Source of the DNA: an uncultured Porphyromonas sp.
GTDB taxonomy: Bacteria; Bacteroidota; Bacteroidia; Bacteroidales; Porphyromonadaceae
Assembly: GCF_938023125.1 (NCBI RefSeq)
Contig: NZ_CALHDW010000014.1
Span: 1-62,550, forward strand
DNA length: 62,550 nucleotides
Direction: 5' to 3'
Position numbers and translations under genes: made by a program
The notes under the pieces: model-generated
What the model was told of the DNA's origin: nothing
Databases searched by the model: none
Seen by the model: the letters and a program-made list of their open reading frames with translations, nothing else
Shown here: one piece after another, positions 1 through 7,677 of the stretch
Layout: every line of letters starts with the position of its first letter
How positions within the stretch are numbered: the stretch's first letter is position 1

Positions 1-342
1 AGGAGGGGGCTTTGGTTTGTTTAATCTTGCTCATACAGCTAACTAGAGTGCTTTCTAATACAACGAAAAGATACTAATAATCAGCGAGATATGCAACAGT
101 TTGGTCCGATTAGACGTGTAACAGTCTCCTTTTTATTATACCGAGAGGGCGGGTATTTCTTGTCTCCTCCCCGGGAAAAAGAGTGAGGGCGGAGAGGTTT
201 TTCGTTTTAGGCTGAAATGGAGGAGGTTTGCAGGCTAAAATATTTTTCCTTTTAGGCCTAAAAATTCTTGTTTTTCAGCTAGAATGTGACCAACATATAG
301 GGCAAGAAAATTTTCCGTTTCACCCGAGAATCTCTTAGAAAG
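1..342. other. Intergenic region upstream of sufS, no gene seen
   Basis: No convincing coding frame. Between about 195 and 290 there are four loosely repeated AT-rich blocks built around a core like TTTTAGGCTNAAAAT (near 203-219, 229-243, 251-266 and 272-287), some in inverted orientation. They resemble the hairpin at 16603-16644 downstream of another gene. Their role is unknown; they could be a degenerate intergenic repeat or a terminator of a gene lying left of the window. Confidence 0.4.
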
Positions 343-346
343 TATC

Positions 347-375
347 TTTGATACGGGCGAATAGAACTACCTTTG
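347..375 (+). promoter_or_regulatory. Promoter of sufS-rnhB (Bacteroidetes type)
   Basis: TTTG at 347-350, 17 bases, then TACCTTTG at 368-375, which fits the Bacteroidetes -33/-7 consensus TTG...TAnnTTTG. A second -7-like box TATCTTTG lies at 343-350. The TTG at 348 is in frame with sufS and could be mistaken for its start codon, but it is better read as the -33 box, so translation should begin at 399. Confidence 0.6.
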
Positions 376-398
376 TTGTAGATTTTAGACGCAGAGTA

Positions 399-1628
399 AT
401 GGAGCAAATGAAGAGTAGGTATGATGTAGAGAGGTATCGCAGAGATTTTCCTCTTCTACACACCGAGATGAATGGTAAGCCTTTGGTTTATCTGGATAAT
501 GCTGCTACCACACAAAAGCCTCAAGTGGTAATAGATAGTATCGTAGAGGCATATACAACGTGCAATGCCAATGTACATCGTGGGGTTTACCGTCTTAGTA
601 GAGAGGCCACAGAGCGACATGAGGCTGCACGAGCCACGGTAGCCAACTTTATAGGAGCCGATAGCCGCGAAATCCTCTTTACCAGAGGTACTACAGAAAG
701 CCTTAATTTGGTAGCCTCTACCTATGGTATGGAGTTTCTCCAACCGGGGGATGAGATTATCATTAGTACACTGGAGCACCACTCCAATATAGTACCCTGG
801 CAGCAGGTGGCTCTCCGTCGTGGTTGTACCTTGCGCATTATCCCTATCCACGATGATGGCACTCTAGATCAAGAGGCCTATCGCTCTCTGCTTACCGAGC
901 GTACACGCCTTGTCTCCATAGCCCACGTAAGTAATGTTTTAGGTACGATCAATCCCATTCGGGAGATGATTGCCGAGGCGCACGCTGTTGGCGCTGTGGT
1001 GGTAATTGATGGGGCACAGGGAGCTGCACATGAGGTCGTGGATGTAAAAGAGTTGGATTGTGACTTTTATGCATTTTCCGGTCATAAACTCTATGCTCCT
1101 ACCGGTATAGGAGTGCTCTATGGCAAGGCCGAACTCCTAGAGAAAATGCCCCCTTACCAATTTGGGGGAGAGATGATCGAGAAGGTTACTTTTGAGCAAA
1201 CCACCTTCAATACCATACCCTATAAATTTGAAGCCGGTACTCCCAATTTTGTAGGATCGGTAGCTCTAGCAAAAGCGATTGAGTATGTGCAAGGAATTGG
1301 TCTAGAGGCTATTGGCGCACACGAAAAGCACTTGCTTAGTATGGCGGTAGACGAGGTGGCTTCTCTCAAGGGCGTACGGATGATTGGTACGGCTCCCAAC
1401 AAAGAGGCCGTGCTTACCTTCGTAGTAGATGGAGTACACCCCTATGATTTGGTGCTTTTGATGGATCAGCAAGGTATTGCATTGCGCTCCGGTCACCATT
1501 GCGCCGAGCCTCTTTTAGATCGTTTTGGGGTAACCTCTACCCTCAGAGCCTCTTTTGCCCTCTACAATACCGAGGCTGATGTACAAGCCTTTGTTGCGGC
1601 TTTACGTCGTGCTCTTAGTTTCTTTTAA
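399..1628 (+). CDS. sufS: Cysteine desulfurase SufS (group II)
   Basis: PLP enzyme that takes sulfur from L-cysteine as a persulfide for Fe-S cluster assembly in the cytoplasm. The sequence shows the PLP lysine in FSGHK (Lys230 from this start) and the short active-site loop RSGHHCA (Cys368), which marks the SufS/CsdA branch rather than IscS. Length, 409 aa, is normal. ATG 399 is chosen because the upstream in-frame TTG (348) lies inside the promoter; ATG 408 is also possible. In many Bacteroidales sufS follows sufBCD. Here those genes are not seen, either because they lie outside the window or elsewhere in the genome. rnhB follows after 15 bases, so the two are probably cotranscribed. Confidence 0.95.
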   Translation: MEQMKSRYDVERYRRDFPLLHTEMNGKPLVYLDNAATTQKPQVVIDSIVEAYTTCNANVHRGVYRLSREATERHEAARATVANFIGADSREILFTRGTTESLNLVASTYGMEFLQPGDEIIISTLEHHSNIVPWQQVALRRGCTLRIIPIHDDGTLDQEAYRSLLTERTRLVSIAHVSNVLGTINPIREMIAEAHAVGAVVVIDGAQGAAHEVVDVKELDCDFYAFSGHKLYAPTGIGVLYGKAELLEKMPPYQFGGEMIEKVTFEQTTFNTIPYKFEAGTPNFVGSVALAKAIEYVQGIGLEAIGAHEKHLLSMAVDEVASLKGVRMIGTAPNKEAVLTFVVDGVHPYDLVLLMDQQGIALRSGHHCAEPLLDRFGVTSTLRASFALYNTEADVQAFVAALRRALSFF

Positions 1629-1643
1629 GAAGGAATATAGGGG

Positions 1644-2240
1644 ATGTTAGACTTGCATTTTTTGGCAGATGGCTGTATAGAGTGTGGGTGCGATGAGGCC
1701 GGACGAGGCTCCCTCGTGGGGGATGTATTTGCGGCGGCTGTAATCTTGCCGGAGGACTTCTGTTTGCCGGAGCTTAACGACTCGAAAAAACTAACGGAGC
1801 GCACTCGTTATCGTCTTCGTCCCCAAATAGAAGAGCAAGCAGTGGCTTGGGCTGTTGGGCGTGCTTCGGCAGAAGAGATTGATACGTACAACATACTTCA
1901 CGCTTCATTCTTGGCCATGCACCGAGCTATAGCCGCCTTGAGCATTACTCCCCAACGTTTGCTTATTGACGGCAATCACTTCGACCCTTACCTTGATATC
2001 CCCCATGAGTGCATTGTAAAAGGGGATAGTCGCCTAGCCTCTATTGCCGCAGCTTCCATTCTGGCCAAGACCTATCGAGATGACTATATGCTAGCTGCTC
2101 ACAAACGATTCCCCTTCTATGGGTGGGATCGCAATAAGGGATATCCTGCCCCGGCTCATAGGCAGGCGATAGAAAAAATAGGGCATTCTCCGCTTCAGCG
2201 TTTCACCTTTATGGAGGCGAAACTCTCTAGAAAGGAGTAG
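1644..2240 (+). CDS. rnhB: Ribonuclease HII
   Basis: Removes ribonucleotides misincorporated in DNA and cleaves RNA in RNA-DNA hybrids. The N-terminus carries the diagnostic CDEAGRGSLVGDV block with the first catalytic Asp-Glu pair. Further motifs are the NDSKKL segment (substrate-recognising lysines), LLIDGNH and the KGDSRLASIAAASILAK block with another metal-binding Asp. The 198 aa length is typical. It sits 15 bases after sufS and ends only 6 bases from the stop of the convergent wlbA gene, with no obvious hairpin between, so the two transcripts probably overlap at their 3' ends. Confidence 0.95.
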   Translation: MLDLHFLADGCIECGCDEAGRGSLVGDVFAAAVILPEDFCLPELNDSKKLTERTRYRLRPQIEEQAVAWAVGRASAEEIDTYNILHASFLAMHRAIAALSITPQRLLIDGNHFDPYLDIPHECIVKGDSRLASIAAASILAKTYRDDYMLAAHKRFPFYGWDRNKGYPAPAHRQAIEKIGHSPLQRFTFMEAKLSRKE

Positions 2241-2246
2241 GGTAGC

Positions 2247-3212
2247 TTAGTGATAAAAAGGGTGTGACGAGAGTGGTTGGCTCGCTAAGGGGTGGTAGTC
2301 GCCCTTGAGCCCAATAGGGGTGCTGTGACGTATGTCGTGCACAATTTCGATACAGGGGCGTACCTCTTCCAATCCAAATCCTTCTCCTCTCAATATATAT
2401 TGGTAGCTCTCGTTGTGTAGCTCGGTAAAGCCAACACTGAACTCAAACTCTTCTCCGTCTATATTGATGGTGCGATAGGTTCGCTTCTCGCCCTCTACGG
2501 CATTGGGTGGAAGTAGTTGGGCATTGATGGAGAGGAAGTAACGCACTCGGGCTCTCTTTAGCTCGAGGTATCCTGCACAGCGATCATGGCTCATTACGTG
2601 CACGATGTTGCGTTGTACAGAGCCAAAGATCCAAGTAAGCATATCATAGAAGTGTACCCCGATATTCGTTGCAATACCTCCACTTTTCCGATCATCCCCT
2701 TTCCACGAAGTGTAGTACCACATGCCACGAGAGGTAATGTAGGTGAGGTCTACATCGTATATCTTCTTGGGATCTCCATTTTGTACCTTCTCGCGTAGGG
2801 CGATGATAGAGGGGTGCAGACGTAGTTGTAGTATGTTATAAACGTGGTGCCCCGTCTCCCTCTCGATTTGTTGTAGTGCGTCTATATTCCAGGGATTTAG
2901 CACGAGAGGTTTCTCGCAGATGACTTCCGCCCCAAGACGCATTGCGTAGCGACAATGGGCATCGTGGAGGTAATTGGGAGAGCAGACGGAGATATAATCG
3001 AGTTGCTTTGGGGTACCTCGCAGTTTGCTGTTGTGGCGGTCGAATAGCTCCTGTTCGGTAAAGAAAGAGGCTTCTGGAAAGTAACTATCGATGATGCCGA
3101 CGCTGTCGTGAGGATCGTAGGCAGAGATGAGCTGATTACCGGTGGCTTGTATGGCGCGGAGATGGCGAGGGGCAATGTAACCTGCGACCCCTATGATGGC
3201 GAAATTTTTCAT
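2247..3212 (-). CDS. wlbA: UDP-N-acetyl-2-amino-2-deoxyglucuronate dehydrogenase (WlbA/WbpB type)
   Basis: Gfo/Idh/MocA-family NAD-dependent oxidoreductase that oxidises C3 of UDP-GlcNAcA, the step before transamination in UDP-2,3-diacetamido-2,3-dideoxy-uronate synthesis. The sequence starts with the WlbA-like glycine-rich stretch IIGVAGYIAPRHLRAI, has the EKPLV motif and carries the strongly conserved YITSRGMWYYTSWKGD and GGIATNIGVHFYDML blocks with the catalytic-site histidine. The 321 aa length fits. Its ATG overlaps the stop of the acetyltransferase gene by four bases, so translation is probably coupled. UDP-GlcNAc 6-dehydrogenase (WbpA), which makes the substrate, is not in the window. 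Confidence 0.9.
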   Translation of the reverse strand: MKNFAIIGVAGYIAPRHLRAIQATGNQLISAYDPHDSVGIIDSYFPEASFFTEQELFDRHNSKLRGTPKQLDYISVCSPNYLHDAHCRYAMRLGAEVICEKPLVLNPWNIDALQQIERETGHHVYNILQLRLHPSIIALREKVQNGDPKKIYDVDLTYITSRGMWYYTSWKGDDRKSGGIATNIGVHFYDMLTWIFGSVQRNIVHVMSHDRCAGYLELKRARVRYFLSINAQLLPPNAVEGEKRTYRTINIDGEEFEFSVGFTELHNESYQYILRGEGFGLEEVRPCIEIVHDIRHSTPIGLKGDYHPLASQPLSSHPFYH

Positions 3213-3796
3213 TCGACTAGAGATACTTTAGAGTTAGAGAGTTGGTAAACTTCTTGGGTGATAGGGCATTGGGCTCGGCCTTTTTCGTTAAAATTGAGTC
3301 GCTCGCCATGGCGGCTTACCCATCCAATTTGTCGAGCAGGGTTCCCTACCACGAGGGCAAAGTCAGGGACATCGCTGAGTACTACAGTACCTGCACCTAC
3401 TAGGGCATAAGCTCCGATGGAAATGCCACATAGGATGGTTGCATTCGCCCCGATAGAGGCTCCGCATCCTATTCGAGTAGGGAGGAACTCCTCTTTTCTG
3501 CTTATAAAAGCTCTAGGATTGAGGATGTTGGTGAAAACACAAGAGGGACCTAAGAAGACATTTTCGGCACAATGTACTCCGGTATAGATAGATACATTGT
3601 TTTGCACTCTACAGCCATCCCCAAGTATGACTCCGGGAGAAACAACTACATTTTGCCCTAGAGAACAATTATTGCCAAGGGTAGCCCCTTGCATAACGTG
3701 TGAGAAATGCCAAATAACGGTGCCGCTACCAATGGAGCAACCTTCGTCTATAATGGCTGTGGGGTGAGCTTGATAGTGTGCTGTGGGTACGTCCAT
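3209..3796 (-). CDS. wbpD: UDP-2-acetamido-3-amino-2,3-dideoxy-glucuronate N-acetyltransferase (WbpD/WlbB type)
   Basis: Acetyl-CoA dependent N-acetyltransferase with a left-handed beta-helix of hexapeptide repeats through most of residues 8-160. It would acetylate the 3-amino group of the sugar made by the neighbouring aminotransferase. WbpD-like signatures are VIWHFSHV, CSLGQNVVV, the VFTNILNPRA loop, VPDFALVVGNPARQIGW and the C-terminal CPITQEVYQL. The 195 aa length is normal. It lies 22 bases after wbpE and overlaps wlbA by four bases, so order and spacing both support one pathway operon wbpE-wbpD-wlbA. Confidence 0.9.
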   Translation of the reverse strand: MDVPTAHYQAHPTAIIDEGCSIGSGTVIWHFSHVMQGATLGNNCSLGQNVVVSPGVILGDGCRVQNNVSIYTGVHCAENVFLGPSCVFTNILNPRAFISRKEEFLPTRIGCGASIGANATILCGISIGAYALVGAGTVVLSDVPDFALVVGNPARQIGWVSRHGERLNFNEKGRAQCPITQEVYQLSNSKVSLVE

Positions 3797-3818
3797 AAGG
3801 CTATGAGTATTTTAGCTT

Positions 3819-4934
3819 CTATGCAAATTGCCGGATGGCTGCAATTACCCGATCTTGCTCCTCTAGGGGGAACTCGGGATAGATGGGTAGAGAGAGCACC
3901 TCAAGGGGGAGTTGCTCTGCCACGGAGAGGGGCTCAGGGCAATGCACTAAGGGGGTGAATGCAGGCTGATGGTGTAGGGGCTGTGGATAGTAGACCATGG
4001 AGGGAATACCCCGCTCCGAGAGATGCTGGCGTAGTTGGTCTCGCTTCCCACTAAGTACCCGCAAGGTGTATTGGTGATACACATGCGTTGTGTAGGGCAT
4101 CTCTTGGGGAGGAATAATGTTTTCTACCCCTTGTAGAGCCTTTGTGTAGCGGTGAGCCAATTCGCATCGTCTCTCTCCATACTCGGCAAGATGGGGAAGT
4201 TTACACCTTAGTATTGCCGCTTGCAGCGTGTCTAGCCGTGAGTTGCAGCCAATGGCTTCGTGTTTATATTTTGTGCGCTGACCGTGGTTGGCGATCATCT
4301 TGAGCCTCTCGGCAAGGCGATCATCGTCTGTAAAGAGGGCTCCCCCATCGCCGTAGCATCCCAAATTCTTGGATGGGAAGAAGGAGGTGCAGCCAATATG
4401 CCCCAAAGCGCCTGCCTTTGCCCTCCTTCCATCGGAGAAGGTATAGGTAGCGCCCAAGGCCTGGGCGTTGTCTTCTATTACGTAGAGGTTGTGCTCTTGT
4501 GCGAAGCGAAGTATTGGCTCCATGGGGCAAATGGCTCCAAATAAATGCACGGGGATAAGAGCACGAGTGCGTGGGGTTAGTACTTTCTCTAGTTGCCTGG
4601 GGGCGAGACAGAAGGTCTCTTTGTCTACATCCACAAGTACCGGTACCAAGCCGAGTAGGGCTATCACCTCTGCGCTTGCCACATAGGTAAAGGCGGGTAC
4701 AAGCACCTCGTCACCCGGCTTTAGCTCCAAAGCCATTAAGGCTATCTGTAGAGCATCGGTGCCATTGGCGCAGGGAATAACATAGCGGCATCCTACAAAG
4801 TCTGCCAATTCTTGAGCGAATAAACCTACCTCCTCCCCCTGGATAAAATCGGTTTTCTCTAGCACCTTTTTTATCGCTTGGTCTATCTCCTCTTTGAGAG
4901 ATAGGTATTGAGCATGGAGGTCGAGCATCTTCAT
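3819..4934 (-). CDS. wbpE: UDP-3-keto-GlcNAcA aminotransferase (WbpE/WlbC type, DegT/DnrJ family)
   Basis: PLP-dependent sugar aminotransferase that transfers an amino group from glutamate to C3 of the 3-keto sugar released by WlbA. Seen are the N-terminal LDLHAQYLSLKEEID, the cofactor pocket GTDALQIALMAL, the EDNAQALGA segment and the PLP lysine in FFPSKNLG. The 371 aa length is typical. In P. gingivalis the related aminotransferase PorR (a WbpE) is needed for A-LPS and for anchoring T9SS cargo, so a link with the six cargo genes of this window is plausible, though only inferred. It starts 21 bases after the secreted phosphoesterase gene. Confidence 0.9.
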   Translation of the reverse strand: MKMLDLHAQYLSLKEEIDQAIKKVLEKTDFIQGEEVGLFAQELADFVGCRYVIPCANGTDALQIALMALELKPGDEVLVPAFTYVASAEVIALLGLVPVLVDVDKETFCLAPRQLEKVLTPRTRALIPVHLFGAICPMEPILRFAQEHNLYVIEDNAQALGATYTFSDGRRAKAGALGHIGCTSFFPSKNLGCYGDGGALFTDDDRLAERLKMIANHGQRTKYKHEAIGCNSRLDTLQAAILRCKLPHLAEYGERRCELAHRYTKALQGVENIIPPQEMPYTTHVYHQYTLRVLSGKRDQLRQHLSERGIPSMVYYPQPLHHQPAFTPLVHCPEPLSVAEQLPLEVLSLPIYPEFPLEEQDRVIAAIRQFA

Positions 4935-4955
4935 ATCAAGGGCGGATAGGTGTAG

Positions 4956-5999
4956 TTACTTGGTGAGGTAGAGGTAGACGGGTAGATGATCGGAGTAGCC
5001 ACCTATATATTTACCACCGGCAAAGGTGCGCAAAGGCTCTCCCCGATGCTTGGGAGTTTGCTGGAGAAGATAGTCGCGACGGAATATATAGGCGAGTTGA
5101 TGACTCTCAGGATCCTGATACAAATGGAGCCCCTGTGTGTTTTTCTTCAGGAGATTGCCACTGACTACGATGATGTCAAAAAGATTCCATTTCCCTTTGT
5201 AGGCGAGAGTGCCGGCGCCTTGGCGATACATAGGGAGCATGGGCGAGAAAAGATCTGTCGCATGAGTCTCATCGATAGTTTGGCAGAGATTGAGCCCCTC
5301 TACTACGGAAGCATCGAAAGGATCGTCATTGAAGTCTCCCATCAGTATTGCCTTACTCCCGGGGTACTCTCTGAGGAGAGAGTCTGCCACTTGGCACATG
5401 GTTTGAGCGGCCACCATACGTCGCCCTGCTGAGGCGGGGTCGCCACCATAGCGAGAGGGCCAGTGCCCTACGATGAAGTGAAATAACTCATTATCTATGG
5501 TACCTGTGGCAAAGAGAATGTCTCGAGTGGGTATTTTGGACTCTTCGGGTAGTGCTACAAAGCGCACACCACTGCTCTTGAGGTGAAAGATCTTAGCATC
5601 GTAGAGGAGGGCACAATCTATCCCACGAGGGTCGGGAGAATCGTAATGGATGATGCTGTAATTACGCTTTCGAATGCTGGGGTTTCGTACCAAATCTTCT
5701 AGCACATGGCGATTTTCGACTTCGGCAAGACCTACAACGGCCGCTCCGTTGTCTGCAATATCACCCAATACACGGGCTATATTGTTCAACTTCTCTTGGT
5801 AGCGTTCGTTTGTCCATTCACGTTTGCCTTGAGGAAGGAATTCGGCGTCATCGTTAGCGTCATCGTTGCAATCGAAGAGGTTTTCTACATTGTAAAAGGC
5901 GATGGGGATGCGGTGTGCTACATTTTGAGCACTCAAGGCGCCTACCGAGAGAATAAGGAGGATAAAAAAATGGATAGATCGGTTCATAGAATTATACAT
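4956..5999 (-). CDS. Secreted endonuclease/exonuclease/phosphatase family protein
   Basis: Metal-dependent phosphoesterase fold (DNase I-like). After a signal peptide (residues about 5-24, ending LSAQ) come the family motifs FYNVENLFD with the metal-binding Asn, VVGLAEVEN with the catalytic Glu, GDFNDDP and, near the C-terminus, SDHLPVYLYL. The 347 aa length fits Bacteroidetes members annotated simply as endonuclease/exonuclease/phosphatase. A second in-frame ATG at 5987 gives a more compact signal peptide and may be the true start. The substrate, whether nucleic acid, phospholipid or nucleotide, cannot be decided. It lies between the DUF4296 lipoprotein and wbpE in the same tight minus-strand run. 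Confidence 0.8.
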   Translation of the reverse strand: MYNSMNRSIHFFILLILSVGALSAQNVAHRIPIAFYNVENLFDCNDDANDDAEFLPQGKREWTNERYQEKLNNIARVLGDIADNGAAVVGLAEVENRHVLEDLVRNPSIRKRNYSIIHYDSPDPRGIDCALLYDAKIFHLKSSGVRFVALPEESKIPTRDILFATGTIDNELFHFIVGHWPSRYGGDPASAGRRMVAAQTMCQVADSLLREYPGSKAILMGDFNDDPFDASVVEGLNLCQTIDETHATDLFSPMLPMYRQGAGTLAYKGKWNLFDIIVVSGNLLKKNTQGLHLYQDPESHQLAYIFRRDYLLQQTPKHRGEPLRTFAGGKYIGGYSDHLPVYLYLTK

Positions 6000-6027
6000 G
6001 AGAGAGGATATATAAAAATAAAGGGGG

Positions 6028-6939
6028 CTAAGGCTCTGGCCTAAGTTGAGGATTAAGAGCCTCCTCCGAGGCGAGAAGGCGATCGAAAAGGAGTTCGTCC
6101 TCTATGGTTGAGGAGGAGTCGCCCGGGCCCTTTCCTGAGATGAAAGCAACTCGTAGGCTGCGAATGTAAAGTGTATAGCCGGGGTATCCTTTTCCTCCGG
6201 GTTGGAATAGAGAGAGGGTTAGGCGCCCTGGCGGGAAATCTTCTTTGAAATCGAGGGTACAGTAGGTCTCTCCATTCGAATTTTTGAGCGGAGTTTGAAT
6301 GGATACTTGGTGGGAATCATCGGCATAATAGCTTACCTCAAGAATGGGTGCCAATTGATTCTCGATCACTTTCTCGGGAAGTTCCTCTACATCGATCGAG
6401 ACCTCAAGCGAGCTACCCGCCGGTATTCCGTCATTTATAACGGCACTATGCGTTATCCAAGAGGCTTTGCTCAAGAAGCTAACACGGCAAGGGTAGTAAG
6501 AGTTGGGGACGATTTGCTCGATATTGAGATTGCTTAAGTCTCCCGATTCTGAAGAGAAAAATAAATTCTCAGGAGAGGGAGTGGAGCCCCCCTTCTGCAC
6601 GGCTTCCAATTCTTTGTCGAGGTCATAGGAGGCACGTCGCACTATGTCGGCAAAGTAGAGGGGCTTATCAATGTTGTAATGATATACGATGCTATCGAAG
6701 TCGGATCGTGTAATTCCGTACTTCTCAAAAATCTGATCCTCTAAGGCAAGTCGCATTGTGTCGTTGATGCTGTTGCCTAGATTGTCCATGAGGCAATCGG
6801 CCTTGTAGAGTTCGCCAATGAGTTGTCTGAGCTTCTTATCACTCAGCTTGCGTTGCCATTTGTCTCCGCAACTTGATAGGCTGCCTAGGGTGATGAGAAG
6901 GGCAAGAGTCCCTAGCAGATAACGAGCGCAGCGCTGCAT
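6028..6939 (-). CDS. DUF4296 domain lipoprotein
   Basis: Predicted lipoprotein: hydrophobic signal of about 23 residues ending in a lipobox LSSC, followed by the DUF4296 region (about residues 30-115) with LIGELYKADCLMD and FEKYGITRSDFDSIVYHYN. The C-terminal half (about 120-290) looks beta-rich and unlike any family I can name. The gene begins two bases after lspA ends, an arrangement conserved in Bacteroidales, where a DUF4296 gene follows lspA; the encoded protein would itself be an LspA substrate. Function is unknown. Confidence 0.8.
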   Translation of the reverse strand: MQRCARYLLGTLALLITLGSLSSCGDKWQRKLSDKKLRQLIGELYKADCLMDNLGNSINDTMRLALEDQIFEKYGITRSDFDSIVYHYNIDKPLYFADIVRRASYDLDKELEAVQKGGSTPSPENLFFSSESGDLSNLNIEQIVPNSYYPCRVSFLSKASWITHSAVINDGIPAGSSLEVSIDVEELPEKVIENQLAPILEVSYYADDSHQVSIQTPLKNSNGETYCTLDFKEDFPPGRLTLSLFQPGGKGYPGYTLYIRSLRVAFISGKGPGDSSSTIEDELLFDRLLASEEALNPQLRPEP

Positions 6940-6941
6940 AG

Positions 6942-7649
6942 TTACTCTTCGTTATCGGGGGGGGTGGTTTGGCGATGACGTTTGGAAGGCAGCATCTCAA
7001 GGGCGCGAGATAGCGGCGTGCGGCAAAATAGAATAAGAGCCACAACGCCAACGCTGATGCACGCATCTGCAAAATTGAAGATGGGATCGAAGAATGTAAA
7101 CCGCTGCCCACCCCATTTGGGGATCCACGAGGGTAGTGTACAATCGATCAGTGGGCAAGAAAACATATCTACAACATGCCCATAAAAGAGGGGTGCATAG
7201 CCGCCGTCTTTTGGGAAAATCTCGGCAATGGTCCCCTGGCTGGAGGAGAAAATCAAACCATAAAAGAGGGAGTCAATAATATTGCCGATCCCTCCGGCTG
7301 TAATGAGGGCAAGCACAATCAGAAACCATGTAGAGAACTTGCCGCTACGTATCAGCCGAGCGACCCCCCAAGAGAGTAGCCCCATGGCTACGATGCGAAA
7401 GAGAGTCAAGAAGAGTTTACTACCTAGAGTAATCCCATATGCCATCCCCTCGTTCTCAACGAAAAGCAGGTGAAATCCACTGAATACACGTATATCTTCT
7501 CCGAGCATCATATGGGTCTTTACCCATATTTTGATAGCTTGGTCGATAATAAGCAATAGGGCAACAATCCCCCATACCACAAGAGACTGGGTGAGTCTCT
7601 TGCGGTGTAATTCTTCGGGGGTAAGCAGGTCTTGAGAAATTAAACTCAT
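6942..7649 (-). CDS. lspA: Lipoprotein signal peptidase
   Basis: Inner-membrane aspartyl protease that removes the signal peptide from diacylglyceryl-prolipoproteins. Four membrane segments are visible. The two catalytic aspartates lie in GGIGNIIDS and in FNFADACISVG, the standard LspA signatures. At 235 aa it is longer than the E. coli enzyme because of an insertion before the last helix (about residues 130-170), which is usual in Bacteroidetes. It lies 28 bases downstream of ileS. In the Bacteroides genomes I remember, a dksA/traR-like gene sits between ileS and lspA; here there is none. Confidence 0.95.
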   Translation of the reverse strand: MSLISQDLLTPEELHRKRLTQSLVVWGIVALLLIIDQAIKIWVKTHMMLGEDIRVFSGFHLLFVENEGMAYGITLGSKLFLTLFRIVAMGLLSWGVARLIRSGKFSTWFLIVLALITAGGIGNIIDSLFYGLIFSSSQGTIAEIFPKDGGYAPLFYGHVVDMFSCPLIDCTLPSWIPKWGGQRFTFFDPIFNFADACISVGVVALILFCRTPLSRALEMLPSKRHRQTTPPDNEE

Positions 7650-7677
7650 TGTGTTTAGGAAGAGGAGTTTATCTCAA

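Noticed and set aside
348..398. N-terminal extension of SufS from TTG 348
   Set aside because: The TTG is part of the -33 box of a consensus promoter and the added 17 residues do not resemble SufS.
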